DNA from: Casuarius casuarius
Lineage: Eukaryota > Chordata > Aves > Casuariiformes > Casuariidae
Reading direction: 5' to 3'
Length of the DNA: 64,000 nt
Assembly: GCA_003342895.1 (NCBI GenBank)
Contig: PTFA01000312.1
Coordinates: 124,001-188,000 of the forward strand
Positions within the stretch are counted from its first letter, which is position 1; every line of letters begins with the position of its first letter. The notes below the pieces were generated by a model. That model saw only the letters and a list, made by a program, of their open reading frames with translations. It was not told where the DNA came from and searched no databases. This document shows, piece after piece, positions 1-13,530 of this stretch. A program made the translations under genes and the position numbers.

Positions 1-3000
1 AAGCTAGAGCAGCTACCTTTGCTTTTAGCATCAGGACACATTCTTCCTGGGGTCTCCATCACTTCCTCCCATGGAAGAGGAGAGGCAATTGCGTGGAACG
101 GGCTCTTGGCATTCTGGGCCAGCTGCAGATCTCTCGAAACAGTGAGAAATTAAAAGTACTTGCTAATTCAGCATCACTGTTTTGAGTTCAAAATTCTGGA
201 AATTTGGTAACTCCCAAGTTCCAAACCCAGCCTGGCAAATCAGTCAGATTAGGTCCTTGGTAAAATCATTACTGCTTCAGCTTGTCTGTCTTCTTTTGTT
301 GAGTGAGACTGCTACTGTTGAGTGAGGTATTAGAGGAGGGCTGCCAATTATACTAGTTCTGAGGTCCCAAAGTGGAAAGATAGCTTTGTAGGTTTGCAGT
401 AAAGCAGCTGACTGCCAGGATGCCACTGGTTCAGTGTAGTGTATCTCACTGCCCAAATTCTTCTTAAAGTATAGGANTGGGGCAGAAAGGATATATTTTT
501 TCCTCGTGGAAGTCTGTCAGCTGCACCTTCTGTGCCTGAAAGGCTCCTTGGAATGCCTTCGTAGCTGAGGTATTCCTTATATTTGTTGTTTTTCATTCTG
601 CTTTGGCAATTTTACTGTTATCACTGAGGTCTCAATGTGCAAACTAGCTAATCAGACCTCGTTCTGAACCAAAGCAGTTTTATAGCAGTAATTTAATAAT
701 GCCATTCCCATCAAGCCGCCAGCCTTTCTGGATATGTAAGGTGTTGTTTGTATATATATCATGCATTATACTTAATTTAGCTGCTTAGCACTTACGTATT
801 ACTGGTTCTTATGGTTAGCATAAGCCACCGAGTACAGGCATTTCCACATATGTGCACATTCACATCAGAAGGAAAAGACAACAAACACTGTTAACATTAT
901 ATTCTTGCTGACAACTATTAAATTATCAGCATATGCAAGAAAGCTTCTGAATATGACATACACTTAATACTCATTCCAGTTTATAAAAAGAAAATTATTT
1001 CTTACCCACACTCTATCTGAAGACTAAGTCAGTGATGAGTGGAAGAACATTAAGATGTGCAGTTTCCCATGAAGACAGCTGCTGTGTTGGCATGAGGTTT
1101 AGGATCCAGCTGGCCTGTGCTACCTTCAGAGCTTCCCTGGTTTGCAAAGGCAGATCTGGACCTGATGGTTTGCTACAGTAATTTTCCAAGACCGGGCATC
1201 TTGGGAGATTCAGTGCAGTCTTGAGCCACAATGAATTTGCAAGGATCACTCATGTCCTCTTTATCTTTTCAATCAGAAAAAATAAAACAGGCAGAACTGG
1301 CAGAAAATGAAAAAGCCCTCGTTTCTTCCTTAAAAAAAAAAAAATCTGCCTTCCAGTGAAAACATGCATTTCTGTTGAGAAACCTTACTCCCTCCTCCTC
1401 CATTTTTGGGGGGATATTGCTTTTAGGAGCACAACTTGAGCCTATACCTTACTGATGGTGTCTGCATTTCAAATTCATTAAGTTAGATTTCAGATTGCCA
1501 TGAAGGAAGAGCAGATCCGTCCCAAATTGTAGGTCAGCATGGAATAGTTTAACACAACTGGTGTAATAGAGAAGATCTGTTTTCAGAAGTCTGTATGTTC
1601 ACAGCTCCCAGTGACTAATGTCAGTTATACAGCCCCCCTGAAAATGTGGTCCTGGAAGAGTTTTTATTGTTAGAGAAAGAAGCTTTGTGGGTGAGATCAG
1701 AGAACTCTCTTCACCCCTGAACTGAGAAAATAAAGTGCTCAGAAAAGTTGCTGGGTTCACTTTCATTTGTGGTAGAAATAAGGCTTGTGCATTGCAGTAG
1801 CCCCTACTTTGAGGCATAAACTGAGCCCACACATTGGGAAGAGCTCATAGGGATTTTTCTGTATTCTCTAAGGATAAGTTACTGCTAACATTATCCCAGA
1901 TCATTGATCTGGGTCTGCCTCACTGTCACACCTGATTAAACAGAAGTATTTTTGCGTGTGGATTTTAAGAATAAGTTCGTGTTCAAGTAGAGCCTTTTTT
2001 GCCTGCCTAATTTTAAATTGATTCACTTTTACAGTTCATTAGAAAGTTATGCTTTATCCCCAGATGCACCTGTTTAAGAATGAAAGANTGCATCTCAATC
2101 TTCACGAGGAAATAAACAAATCTGTTTGTACTCAATACAGACAAATGATTACAGCTGGTCAGATTATCGCCTATGAAAAATTCATCTCCAGAATGTCTTT
2201 CATCCTTTCTTTTCTCCTAGGGAGAAAATCAAAGAAAGGGCTTTGAGTTTTTATTAATGATTCATTACTCATAATTGATCAATGAACAGTTTATGCAAAT
2301 GCATTTTGCAAACTGCTCACTTTTGCTACTACTTGTCGTTATGTCTGGATATTACTTTCCCATGAGAAGTAGAAGTGTGAACATGTGGATTATTGATATT
2401 TAATCATGGGAGAATAATGCATATCAAATTTTAAATACTTAGATATAGAAATCATCTGCAATGCACTTGCTCACACTGAATTGTACCTTAACGGAGTTCT
2501 TGTTGACATTAATAAGTTACTAGTGAAGATGAACGAGTAAATCGCAAGCTAGCTAGCTGATACTCAAAAGTGCTATCTTTGAGGCCAGTTAACTAGCAAG
2601 CCTCATGTGCCTGAGGACTTGTTTTAATGTTTGATAGACCTTGAGGAAAGATCCCTTGGTACAGTGGAATTTTGAAAAGAAAGTTTATTTTGTTTCTTCT
2701 TCTTTCCTGCTCCATGCAAAGAAACCGTACTGGCCTGCTTTGTGAAGTTGGGAGGGAACTTTTGACTGATGGCAAATGACGTACAAAGATTTTTGTGACT
2801 AGTGGGTCTTCTGGTGCGGGAAAAAAGGAGTTGTTTTTAAGCTTCTGTGAATGTGGAGAGTCCACATAGGAGTTGGGGGGCAGGGGGTATGTTACCCCGA
2901 GATGTGGATTACTCCTTGTTGCATGATTTAAATGCTGATGAGTAGAGCTCTTGTTTAAGTAATTTCCTTTTAAAATTATACTGTAAACTATCAACTGTAA

Positions 3001-6000
3001 AATTTGTATTAGTAGAAAATCTAATTTTATGAAAAGTTTGCATCCAGATGAGACTAATTATGATGCATAGCTGTCAGAAGTGCAATTTTTACTCATGGAC
3101 AGAGCTCTGAGGAACTGATAACCTATAAAATCAGAATGTCATTTAGATTGATTTGAGTAACAGAATCCAAGACCACTAATATTTTTGTGCAAAAGGGAAG
3201 ATTTTTTCTAGATATAGATGGTGAGCAAAGTTACCCATTGGACATTTACTGAATTGCACATAAGGGAGAAACACACAGAGATATTTGAGAAATAAAAATG
3301 GATTGATTTATTCATTCAATTTTCTATTCCACAAATGGTAGTTGTTCGGGCACTGGCTAGGCACTCTGGTTTAATTGTATAAGAAACAGTCATTGCTCAT
3401 GAACATGTAATGTGCCTCTAACAGCGGTAAAAATGAGTTGCTGAAGTGGTGAGAGTAGGTGTCTTACTTAGAAAGCTATAATTTATTGCTGCCCTTTGAG
3501 CATTTACATTCTTGGCTTACTGGAGCACACTCCTGTGCAGACAGTTATACAGAAGTTGGATTACTACAGAAGCATAGTTTGATGGCAGCATCCATGTCCA
3601 TTACAACAGGCTATCTCCCAGTTGTATTTCATTTGCTTCAGTGGCATGTGCTGCATGATACAAAGATATTCAGTCTGGAGGGAGCGTGTACCTGAGGTTA
3701 GTGGTCCGTGGACCAGAGCCTCTTCCAAAGATTTTACTAGGAGAGGATCAAAAAGCCAACAGGTAAACACTTGGTCTTGCGGGATGTGATCGTAAAGCTT
3801 GGCCCTTGCTTTTGACACATACTGGGTTTCACAGAGTTCAGAAAGTGTCTAATATGGATAGCTGGAAAATTGCTAGGAACAAATGCATNGTTTGTGGAGA
3901 GAGAAAGCCAGACCAAGTGGATCGTGTCCTCTGGAGACCCCCAAACACACCAGAAAGGTGCCTCATAACTTTGTCTCAGTGGGAGCTGATGGATGTGCTG
4001 AAGAGCAGAACGGGACCCTAAAGGCTTAATACATCAGTAATGATGTGTTTTAAGTTAAAGAAAAGCAAAACAAATATAGCTCCTTTTGCAAATGTTGGGT
4101 TTTGATGTGGGAAAGCAGTGAGACCAATTAAGTACCCTTCCCCTGCTAATATCAGAGATGGCAATTACTAGCCTAAGAACATGAATACTACTGAAAATAG
4201 TCTGTTCCCACAGCCTTAAATTCTACACTGTAAACGCTTGGTGCTATTGTAATTCCAGCAAATGTCAATTTAGAATAAACAATTGAATTTCTATAAAATG
4301 TAAAAATGACATTTACCAAGACAGTTGTTTCATATGGAGGTGATATGGAATATCTCTAATAGGTGAAAAATAGGATCTGAATGAACTACTTTTAAATGTA
4401 TATGAAGAACCTCTCTGTATTGTTGTACTTTTTAATTGGATGAAAATAAATGAATTGAAAAGATGAAAGGAACTAGTGTAACATCTCACTTCAAAGGGCA
4501 GCTCTACTCTTGAGGAGTGTTTAAAAAAAAGAAAAGAAAAGCAGCTTATTTGAGAAATCTACTTTCTCTGTGGACTCGGTTTCAGTTTTACCTGCTTTAG
4601 AAACTAAGGGACGACTTCTGCTTATTTGACCTAAATGGAGGCAGTAACCTGATGTAACGGAGCGGGATCTGGCTCACACTGAAGTTCCTTCTGTGTTTTA
4701 GTTGTGTTTTGGATTGACTCAGCAATGCTGTCAAATGAACTGGATTAGATTTGTCCTTGTGCATCAGTGGTGGAATTTTTATCAAAGTGTAAAATCTCTG
4801 GGCTGTGCTCTGGGCAGAGGAATTGCATGTGCTCGCTGGCTCTGTGTCTGGATTTACTTTGTGGGGGCGAATGGATTGAATAAAAACAGCGGAATTACTC
4901 TTCTGCCTGCTAACCAGGTCAGGCTTCCTAGCATCCAGAGACAGTTGCTCCAACCCAAAATTGGGAAAAGATGTGCCTTGAATACTTTCTATATTTAGGA
5001 TAGTTCACATTATGCAAGATGTTTTACAACCTTAGCATTGTCTGACTGGTCTCAAGGAGCATTTTGAATTCTTGACTTAGATCAGTCCTGTCCAACTCCA
5101 GAGTAGTAATTTTGTGTTTGATCAAATTTTACTGAATTTTAATTCCTCTCTTTAAACATGAATTGTTCTTTTAGCCCTTAAGCACCTTATTTCCAGTCAC
5201 ATGTCTTGGACATGACTTTTGTCATTGTATTGCCATGTAATGGTGATTGAGTTAAGGAGAGGAGGAATTCAGAACTGCCCAAGGATGTCACAGTTTCTTT
5301 CCTCCATACAGTTGCCTTGACTGCTTTAGAAAATATCATTTGGATGCAGAAGCCTAACAGTGAAGCATCACAACAACCAGGTGAACAGTGATTCAGGGAA
5401 AGACTAGCCCTTTCCATCTCTAGGAAGATCCTAAAAGTGGAACCTCTCTCTGCAAACAATAGTTTTCCCTGGTGACTTGAAAGGAAATTTGTGCTTCTAG
5501 AAGCAGAGGTCTTGTGTGATTTGGAGAAGAAGAGCAGCTCCATGACTTCACAACTCCCTGATAGATTTAGGCAGCTGGCTCTGTTTTTTGTTACGCCATG
5601 AGCTGTTTAACCAGTTTGCAAGATAGCAGGTTGATGTGAAATGCTTTCAGGTTTTCTAAACACAATTAGCTAAGCAATTGAGCTCATTCCAGCTGTGATT
5701 ATGCAGAATCAATTATAATAAGAACTAGATAAGAGAGGTAAGCTTGTTATTTCTTGGGTTGGTACTCTGCAGTATTATCCTTCCTAAATCTCCTTTGTAC
5801 ATCATCAGCTGTGGAGACTCTTTAGTACCTCAGGAAATGGCTGCTAGACCAGCATTCAAATGAACTTCATCCTAAACTCATTACTGTAGCACTGAAACTG
5901 CCACTGAGTGGGGAAACAATTTATTTGAAGCATCAATTACATCAAACATAAAAGTAACTACTGAAGTCAGTGTTTTGCAATGCAAGGAGCATGTTTGCTC

Positions 6001-9000
6001 TCATTCCTAAACGGCAGTTAAATATTCTGGGAGAAAGCTCCACATGTCCCAAAAGGGGAATAGCTCCCTCTCATAGCATCATGGTTTGCTTTGGAACTAA
6101 GTAAAATTGCCACAGCAGTTTAGGTTTCATTTGCTAAATACCAGAATTTATAGATGATTCCTGTAAATTTCTCAGGGGATAAAGGAAGCTCAATTGCTTA
6201 GCTTCAAAAGCTGGAAATACAGGGGAGATTACAGCTTAACCTGAAACTGCACATAAGGTGTTCAGTAAATCTGGAGAATATACGTGAGTCAAGCGCACTG
6301 GCAGAAGTGTAAACATGCACAGTCTAGGAATAATGGCATATTAGCACCGCTTTTATTAGACGCGGAAAACTAAGTAACACACAAATAGAATGGTGCCTAT
6401 AAACATAGAAAACGCTAGAGAGGAACGTTGCAGAAGCCCATATCTAAATGATAAAAGTAGACTTGCCCATATCTTTGTTTGCAGGCACTCAAGTTTCAGC
6501 AAGTATTTTTATCATCGTTTAACAGTTCTTTAATGGCTTCTGCTTCTTGTAATGGAGCATCCAGCAGACACATTTTTGTGATCAGAAAGAATAAATAATG
6601 CAGGTCTGACAAAACAATGCAGAACGTGTATGCTGCCACATTGATTGTGCTATCCTGGAGCATAATGTTTGACCAAAAAACCCACAATTCTGTTTGCTTT
6701 CTTTTTTCTGAAAAGGAAGAAATTCCTAAGCTCTGGACTGTTTCAGTGAAAATCTTTCAGATCTTTAAACAGCATTGTTGTTCATGCTTCTCTTGTGTTG
6801 CTTAGCCATGGATGNACTGCAGTTGTCTGCATAGTTAATAATCACATCTAATGAACAAAGCTCCAATTTTATTTTCCCCTTTTACTGTAGGTAAGATTCT
6901 GCCTTTGAACATCTCTGCTGCCACCTTTGTTCCGCTTATAAGTGCTTTTCTATTCTAGTGATGATAAGGTTGTTGAGGGTTGTGCAGTCGTCTTGATGTG
7001 CTCAGTGCCAGTGTCTCTGCTCTGGTCTTTAATTCCCAGTATTTTATTTGCTTTCCTAGCCATTGCTGATAAATGGCTGGGGTAGATCAAATCCCCCTCA
7101 TGGCTCCTTTCTGTAATCTCCCCTTGGCAGCTGTGTGGGACCACTGTGCATTTACTGCAGCCTATGCAAATCTTTAATGCTTTTCTACATTTAATTTCAA
7201 AAGCACTGTTAGCCTCTGCCTTCTCTTCCCCCTCTCCTCTCCAGCCCCGGTTTTCCTGGGTATTTGAATCCAGTATTGCTCCCTCAGGTGCTGATCCATA
7301 GGTCTGTGTTGCCATTTCATGTCATACGAAAATATTGCTGGTATTAGGTCTCTCTCAAATCACTAGTGGCCATTTTAAATTTAAGCACTGAAAACCAGGG
7401 AGGTTTCTTCTCTGAGGTTCAGGGTAAATGGCCTTGGCCATTAATTATTATTAGACAAGATGCAGAAAATCCTGAGGACTTTTTGGCCTTTGTTGTGTTG
7501 GACTATGCAAACCTAAATATCTCAAATTCTTCCTTGTAGCAGTCCACTGCTTTTCTCTTCCCCTTTGGTTTGTAATAATTTACTGCCTCTTTCTGTCTTG
7601 TTTTGTCCGAGCTGAATACATAACCGTGTATACAATACTCTTACATTATTCTTTTATGTGGACCTTACTGAATATTTTTTGAAAGTTTTATATGGTCTTC
7701 ACCTGACTCCCTATCAGTGTCACTTGTGTGTTCTTTAAATTAGTTGATATCTACAGAAAAATGAAATAGAAGAAAAGTGAGAAAAATCACTGTTGAAGTG
7801 TGAGAGCTATTATACTGTTCCATTGGGGTTGGTGTTATTAACGAAAAAGTGTTTGAAGTCTGACATTTTTTAACCTTTGAGCCTTTTTACAATGCATGTT
7901 TAATTGCAACATCAGAAGCTTTTTATGTGCATTAAGAAAAATGAAACATCCAGCAAAAAAACTGAACTATTTTCTCATGTATTATATGTGCACGTAAAGC
8001 ATTTTTGCCCAAGAGCGCCTCTGTTGTGCTCCATATTGTCAAGTACTTTGTCAGTGTGGAAACTTCCAGTTCTTTCTGAGGAAGATTCAAGGAATACCAT
8101 CTTTATGGTCAGAGTTTGATTTAAAACTTGAACTGTTAGGTTCCAGGTCATTTCTGGTGAGTTCGTATCTGTCATTAACTGTTACAGCTTTGGAGACAGC
8201 TCCCTCTTTCTTAGAGACTTGCTCTGCTCTCCGTCTCAGCCTTCTGTGGCAGTGAGTTCAGTGTATTCGCGCATTGTTATTTATTTCCTCTGTGAGTTTT
8301 GGCTTCGTCAGCTCTCAGTGTTATTCTGCACTCTCCTATGTTGTCAAGCAAGTTGAGTGGCTAGGTGGACTATGGTGCACACAGAGCCTAAGGAATACAT
8401 ATTTTGGTGGCTGATATGGCTTTCCTTCCCTTTTCTGCTCTCTTGAAATTCTCTTTGGCCCTATCTGGTGTTTCCTCAAAAAGATGCTGCTAGTGGATAC
8501 ACATTTGTCCTGTCCTTGTATAGCCATATTGTTATAGGTCAGTTATTTCCAGCAGGAGCACACGGAGGGAGACTCATTAGTGATCGCCCTCGTTGCTGCA
8601 GGTAAGGAAGGTCTCTCTATCATCTAGCTTGGCTGTACTAGCCATAGTCTCTTCGGAGTGGGGCAAACGCAAAGTCTCTGCCTGTCTCCTCACCTGTTCC
8701 TGACAACTTCTGACATGGGCAGCAGGTTACTTGGGACCTTTTGACATATGGACACAAGACATAAGTGTTACGCATTACCCTGCATATCCAAAACCAACAA
8801 GTAGCCTGTGCAGGGGAAAGTGTAACTTCCTCTACGCAAGCTACTGTTCATATGAACATCTAGCTTTGAAGTATATATTTTCACTTCAGAGGACACTACA
8901 AGACTGGGAGATGAATCCCTAAGGTGAGCTCTGCAAGTTAGTTTCACCGAGTTTAAAATAGTAACTCTAAAAATAGATTTCTTGTCTGTACTGTAGCTGC

Positions 9001-9038
9001 ATGATTTGTTTACTGTGCTCATTTGTTCCATTCTTCAG
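1..9038 (+). other. MOCOS: MOCOS intron, 3' part (upstream exons outside window)
   Basis: This is non-coding sequence leading to the acceptor at 9037-9038, read as the 3' end of an intron whose donor lies before position 1. I looked for the preceding MOCOS exon (the glycine-rich FGGGT region) and did not find it. Contents are mostly unique AT-rich sequence with an A13 run at 1332-1344 and an AT-rich block with a perfect octamer motif (atgcaaat) near 2295. A slightly GC-richer, pyrimidine-biased stretch at 6950-7320 may be an old repeat. The longest open frame is 133 codons on the - strand at 2593-2994; it shows no domain and is taken as chance. Four isolated N bases lie here (477, 2088, 3889, 6815). 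Confidence 0.8.
1332..1344. repeat. Poly(A) run, A13
   Basis: A thirteen-base A homopolymer. No retrocopy body was recognised upstream of it, so it is taken as a simple repeat. Confidence 0.85.
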
Positions 9039-9115
9039 GTTTGAAGACGGCACAGTCTCTTTTCTTGATATCATTGCTCTGAAACATGGATTTGATGTTC
9101 TGGAAAGACTCACAG
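9039..9115 (+). CDS. MOCOS: MOCOS internal coding exon (first of two in window)
   Basis: This is an internal exon of molybdenum cofactor sulfurase, the cytosolic PLP-dependent enzyme that moves sulfur from L-cysteine onto the molybdenum cofactor of xanthine dehydrogenase and aldehyde oxidase. The exon follows a pyrimidine-rich acceptor ending ttcttcag and ends at acag|gtcagt. It starts with the last base of a split codon (phase 2), encodes 25 whole codons and ends with one base of the next (phase 1). The peptide begins FEDGTVSFLDIIALKHGFDV and continues to ERLT. It matches the vertebrate MOCOS stretch in the NifS-like domain downstream of the PLP lysine, roughly residues 320-345 of an approximately 890-residue protein (numbers from memory). 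No stop or frameshift is present. It joins in frame to the exon at 54857, which confirms both boundaries. Identity rests on recognition of the family sequence, not on a search. Confidence 0.95.
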
Positions 9116-9825
9116 GTCAGTTAACATAACTCTAATACTAAAGAGTGACGTTCCAGATTTATACTCAAGGCACAAGTCTGATCTTATTTCCTATGGCTAT
9201 AGCTTAATTTTCAGTCCTAGATTTACTATCCATGTTCACCAGGGTGAAGAGCAGAGTCTTCAGTGTAACTGGTTTATTCAGGTCTTGTATATTGGATTAT
9301 TCTAAGCTGCTTTGGAAAAAACAAAAATCCAGACTGTTTTTCCCAAATATGCATTGCAAGGCTTGCATACGTCAAGCACTTATAGTTTGTTTCACATGCA
9401 CAAAGATGCAGTAGGAAAATAATAGTAGTAAGTTGCTGAGCTACATCCCATTGAGGCTTGAGGCAGTAAGAGTTCCTGCTGTGCATGAGGACCTCCTTGA
9501 CCTCCTGCAGGAAAGCTATTTTTTAGCACAGATTTAGAGAGGAGCCACGAAAAGGAGTTTAGAGTACACCGAAAAGCTTTTTGTTAAATAGGAAATATAG
9601 TTCCACTGTGTAGGTAACTATCTGCAAGCAGCAAACTTTCCAAACTATGACTTTTCACAATAATTAATATATGTCAGTATTTTGACACCATGTAGTGGAA
9701 AGCAGTGTTATGGTTTGCCTTTTTTCTCTCTCTCTGTTTTATATAGCCTACAGCTGTAAATTTCATGAAAATTCCCATCTCACTCCCTGAGAAAAGCACG
9801 ATTGTGATGTTATAGAAAAATTACA

Positions 9826-10108
9826 GCCTCTCAGAGGTACACAGTGAAAGGATGAGAGGCAACAGTCACAAGTTGCTACGAGGGAAGTTTTGATAGCACA
9901 TAAAGAAATACTTTTTCAGGGTGAGGGTATGTAAACACCAGAAGAAGTGCCCAGAGAGGTTGTCAGATCTCCATCTTTGAAGATCTTGAAAATTCAGCTG
10001 GACACAGCCCTGAGCAATCTGTTCTAGCTTTGAAGTTAGCTCTGCTTTGAGCAGGAAGTTGGCCTAGATGACCTCAAGAGGACAAACCTAAATTATTCCA
10101 TGATTTTC
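9826..10108 (+). mobile_element. CR1 LINE 3' fragment (5'-truncated, diverged)
   Basis: The order of motifs is that of the avian CR1 3' region: cagtgaaaggatgagaggca at 9842, a gtgagggtatg segment at 9921, gtgcccagagaggttgtc at 9947, ggacacagccctgagcaa at 10000, tttgagcaggaagttgg at 10046, ctagatgacctc at 10064, and a decayed attccatgatttt terminus. It is severely 5'-truncated, as most CR1 copies are, and clearly diverged. It has no coding capacity and lies about 0.7 kb into the large MOCOS intron. Family assignment is by memory of the consensus; the subfamily is not determined. Confidence 0.85.
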
Positions 10109-10782
10109 TAACTACCTAAGGCTAATGCCTCCTTCCAGCAGAAGATATTGTAATGTAGCCTGGGGATTATTGAGCTCTGAAAAGTGGAGGACAGACCCTT
10201 CCAGTTATTGCTTAGGGCATATCCATGCTGCAGCCACAGTTTGTGGCTAGGTATGTACAAAATATGTACATCTGAGATTCATAAACAGGCTCACAGCCTG
10301 CCATCTTCATCCCACTTCAGGATCTGTATCATCAGAACACATCTGAGTCAGTAATCCAGGGGCATGAATTCAGGTCATCTCTTCATCTCTTTTACCTAAT
10401 CACCTGGGTAAAAGGAATTCATTTCAGTAGGTGACTTCCTTCACTGACATGATTTTAGAACTAATCGTAGGAATGAATTCCTGTATTGTCCTATTTTGAT
10501 TTTTTGTGAATATTTACATGAGCCAAACGTGGTTCTCTTCATATTTACGTGACAGTTGCTTTATAATGACATTTGGCTTCACTGTTGCAGCTTGCCTAAA
10601 CCAGTTGTGTTTGGAAAAAATCCTGCTTGTTCATTGAGAGACATGTCAGCTACAATAAAATGATACAGTCCTGTCTTCCACTAGCAAAAGCAATTTCTGC
10701 CCCCCACTCTTGTGTCCTAGGAGGTGGTAGAGCACAAACACACATCCCAGACAATAGTTTTAGCTTCTGCTAGTAATTGGGA

Positions 10783-10824
10783 GAGATATATTCTGATTAT
10801 TCTGAGATATAGTCTGATTATTCT
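10783..10824. repeat. 21-bp tandem duplication
   Basis: Two adjacent 21-bp copies of gagatatattctgattattc plus t differ at one position (ata-t versus ata-g). The near-identity suggests a recent slippage duplication. Confidence 0.9.
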
Positions 10825-11099
10825 ATTAATAATATCTTTCTGTTACCCTTGTATAAGCTGTATGGACCATATAAAAATATGGCTGTGGTTTATGGAATTG
10901 AAATTCCCCAGTCACACTAACTTTGGGAAATCAGTGCAAAACAGGAGAAGGCCTCTGTTTGCAGTAGACTTCCCTAGGAAGATGATTTTCGTGGCACATT
11001 TACTGCTGTGACTTCACATTCCCAAGGCAAGGACAAGGAGCCTGGGATAGGAGACCTGTACTTGTTAGTTTGAGAGGGAGTCTCCTGACTTAGGAGTTC

Positions 11100-11715
11100 T
11101 TCTCAGGGGCTCCCTCTGAGTATCTTTGAAGCCCCTAGCAGGGAGCGAAAGGTGTAGTTCCCAATATAACTGTGGGCTGGACCATAGTCTTCAAGCCAAG
11201 AGCTCCGGGTGAAGAGTGACACTAATGTGCCTTGTTGACTCCAGGATACCCCGCAGCTTGTCTGGCTCAGCATCCCAAACCCCTGTGCTGTCGGTGATGG
11301 CTGCAGTGGGTCAGGGATATCTGTGTAAAGAGCAAGGGACTCCACAAGCCAGGGACCCTCGCGCTGTGAGCTGTGCAGGGAGGCTCGGTGTCCTGGTGGA
11401 GTGCTTGGAGTATTGGTTTCAGGGTCAGGTGCGTGCACAGTTCATGTGTAAGCTCTGAACCTCCCTTCTCCAATGGACTCTTCAGTTCCCTATATTCAGG
11501 CATAAAGTGCCTCATGATCTTTTTAAAAGTGGTCTGAGTCCAAAGAGACACTGTCTGTTTGTCCCTTTTGGGCTGGTATAATTTCTGGTTTATTGTTAGG
11601 ATTTGTTTCAAGGATTCTAGTTTCTTCTTCCTCCTGGAGCAAGACTGTTGTGGGGAGAATTCTGTTAGCGACTTGAGGCCTTGCTCATGTGGAGTCCACA
11701 GCAGAGTTTTCATCG
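11100..11715 (-). other. Unclassified block with two overlapping open frames
   Basis: The minus strand is open for 148 codons (11267-11713), overlapping a second frame of 111 codons (11103-11438) by 172 bp. The block is less AT-rich than its surroundings. Neither product shows a domain, signal peptide or membrane segment. The first is basic at its N-terminus (RRKKK) and the second is rich in Ser and Pro. No flanking promoter, poly(A) signal or splice context was recognised. The most likely readings are chance openness or an old repeat or LTR fragment; a decayed retrocopy is possible. Confidence 0.25.
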
Positions 11716-13530
11716 ACTTCGACAGGAGTCTGACTGAGCCCCAAACAAGTAGTGATGTTTTGCTTTATGATGCTCCCTATGCAGACTAGGGATGGGAAAC
11801 AAGCCATTAGTATACATTTTTGTGATATAAATGCTTCCAAAGAACATGCAATCTTAAACAAACGATTTCCCTGATAATGAGAGCTTACTGCTTTGGCTGA
11901 AGGTGTAGGAGCACTGCCGGGTACCTGACGTAAAGGGGCAGTTTAGAGTAACATCCTTTCCGTTGCATTTCTCATCCATCTTCTCATCTCACCAATTCTC
12001 GCAGTAGCTATTTCAGCTAAACAATTGAAAAATCTCTTAATACAGAGGGGAATACTTAGCCCTGAATAAAGTGGATAGCAGTAGATGAAAGAGTAGAACA
12101 GAAGCATGAATAAATAGTCAGTTGAGACCTTTCAGTCTTTATTATTGTTTTAAATTTGCCTTCTGGCCTATAGCGTTGATGAAATCTAAGGCAGCCGAAG
12201 TGACTTGAAATAAACTGTCTATCGAAAGTGTCCTCCACAGAACTGTTATGAGGGTAGAGAAGTTGCCTTTAATTCTGGGCTTGATTCATTTATTGTTTAG
12301 GGTATTTTTATTTTTATTTTTTTAAGATTGTTCTAAATCTGGCTCGAAGTGATAACTTTCTTCAGTATCTGAAATATATCAAATTTTAGTTTCTCTAACA
12401 CTCATCAATACCCAGGCCTAACTGGTGCAGATAGCAAAGCAGATTTATTTATACTACTCTGAAGGGAGTGTGGTGAATCGTTATATTCGTTCATTAATAA
12501 AACCACATCTGACTGTATCAGCACCATATTTTTTTACCAGTATGCTTAAATAAAATCATTACAAGACTTTTTATGGCATTCTTTATTGCATTCAAAAGAG
12601 CTGTGGACTGCTGTCTTCTGGAGGCTAAAACACTTCTGTAGATGTTGTAGATAATTTACTAAGTTTGCAAAGCAGTGATGTCTGTTGTCTGATACATAAC
12701 AACACCTACATTGAATTAGCCTTGCAGAGAAATTTATAGTGCTTTTTTGTGGAGTGTTTTGATTAGTGTGTTTTAACTGTTAGGATAATCCTTGTTTTTC
12801 CTATTATCCCTTACTGTACAGACTTGGATTTTGCTAGAAAGCAAGCCTTTTGAAGCAGAAAATTGTTAATAGAAAAAATGTGGAGGTCTCGTCAATATTT
12901 TAGACTTAAATTTTTTTTTAATGAAAAACTAAAAATTTAGGATTATTTTAATTACAAAAATGTATTTTTCCATAATATTAAAATGTAGAAAGGTAGACAG
13001 AGAGATGAGAAAAAATAGAGGCTGAGAGTGAATGAGAAGAAACCTATTCTGAGCTGAAGTTTGAGAAACTAAATATTTGCAAAAATGTTTTTGACAAATA
13101 TTTGAATTTAAAAACTTCTGTGCTGCTGGCGTAACTCAGGTGCTTTAGTGGTCTCTAGTTCTGTGGAGATTTCAGAGACTGCAGTGTCATGCTGAAAAGC
13201 CACAGTGCCAGTACTGCCTCTTTACATCTACAAGAGAACAGAGTAACTTACGGTAAGTCACAGTGGAACAGGAAATTGAATTCTGCAAAAGTTTTAAATC
13301 CCCGCACGATCCTTGAATTTTGCCCCAAATTCACGTTCATCCTACACCATTACCTGTGTCTCCAGGTGGCTTAAACTTGTGTTCCAGATAGGTAGGAACT
13401 ATCCACATCACCCTTCATGCTAAAACTTACCTAACTATGGTATGTGCAATGTGTGTGGACGTACATAAATTTCTATGTGGTATACTTTCCAGTTAGGACT
13501 TTAGTGTCCTAATGTCCTAAATATTTAGTG

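Noticed and set aside
2593..2994. 133-codon minus-strand open frame
   Set aside because: No recognisable domain, no splice or promoter context, and ordinary composition. Frames of this length are expected by chance in 64 kb.
4597..4998. Open frames on both strands (118 and 98 codons)
   Set aside because: They are shadows of one another with no family resemblance. Both-strand openness here reflects a local shortage of stop words, not two genes.
6950..7760. Possible ancient L3/CR1-type repeat (ttatttgctttcctagcc and gtgtatacaatactc segments)
   Set aside because: The two resembling pieces are in the wrong order for one element and each match is short. The call would need a repeat-library alignment.
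8731..8922. Short open frame just upstream of the first MOCOS exon as a possible extra exon
   Set aside because: It does not match the MOCOS protein preceding the FEDGT segment, lacks a good donor at its end, and the known exon is fully explained by the acceptor at 9037-9038.
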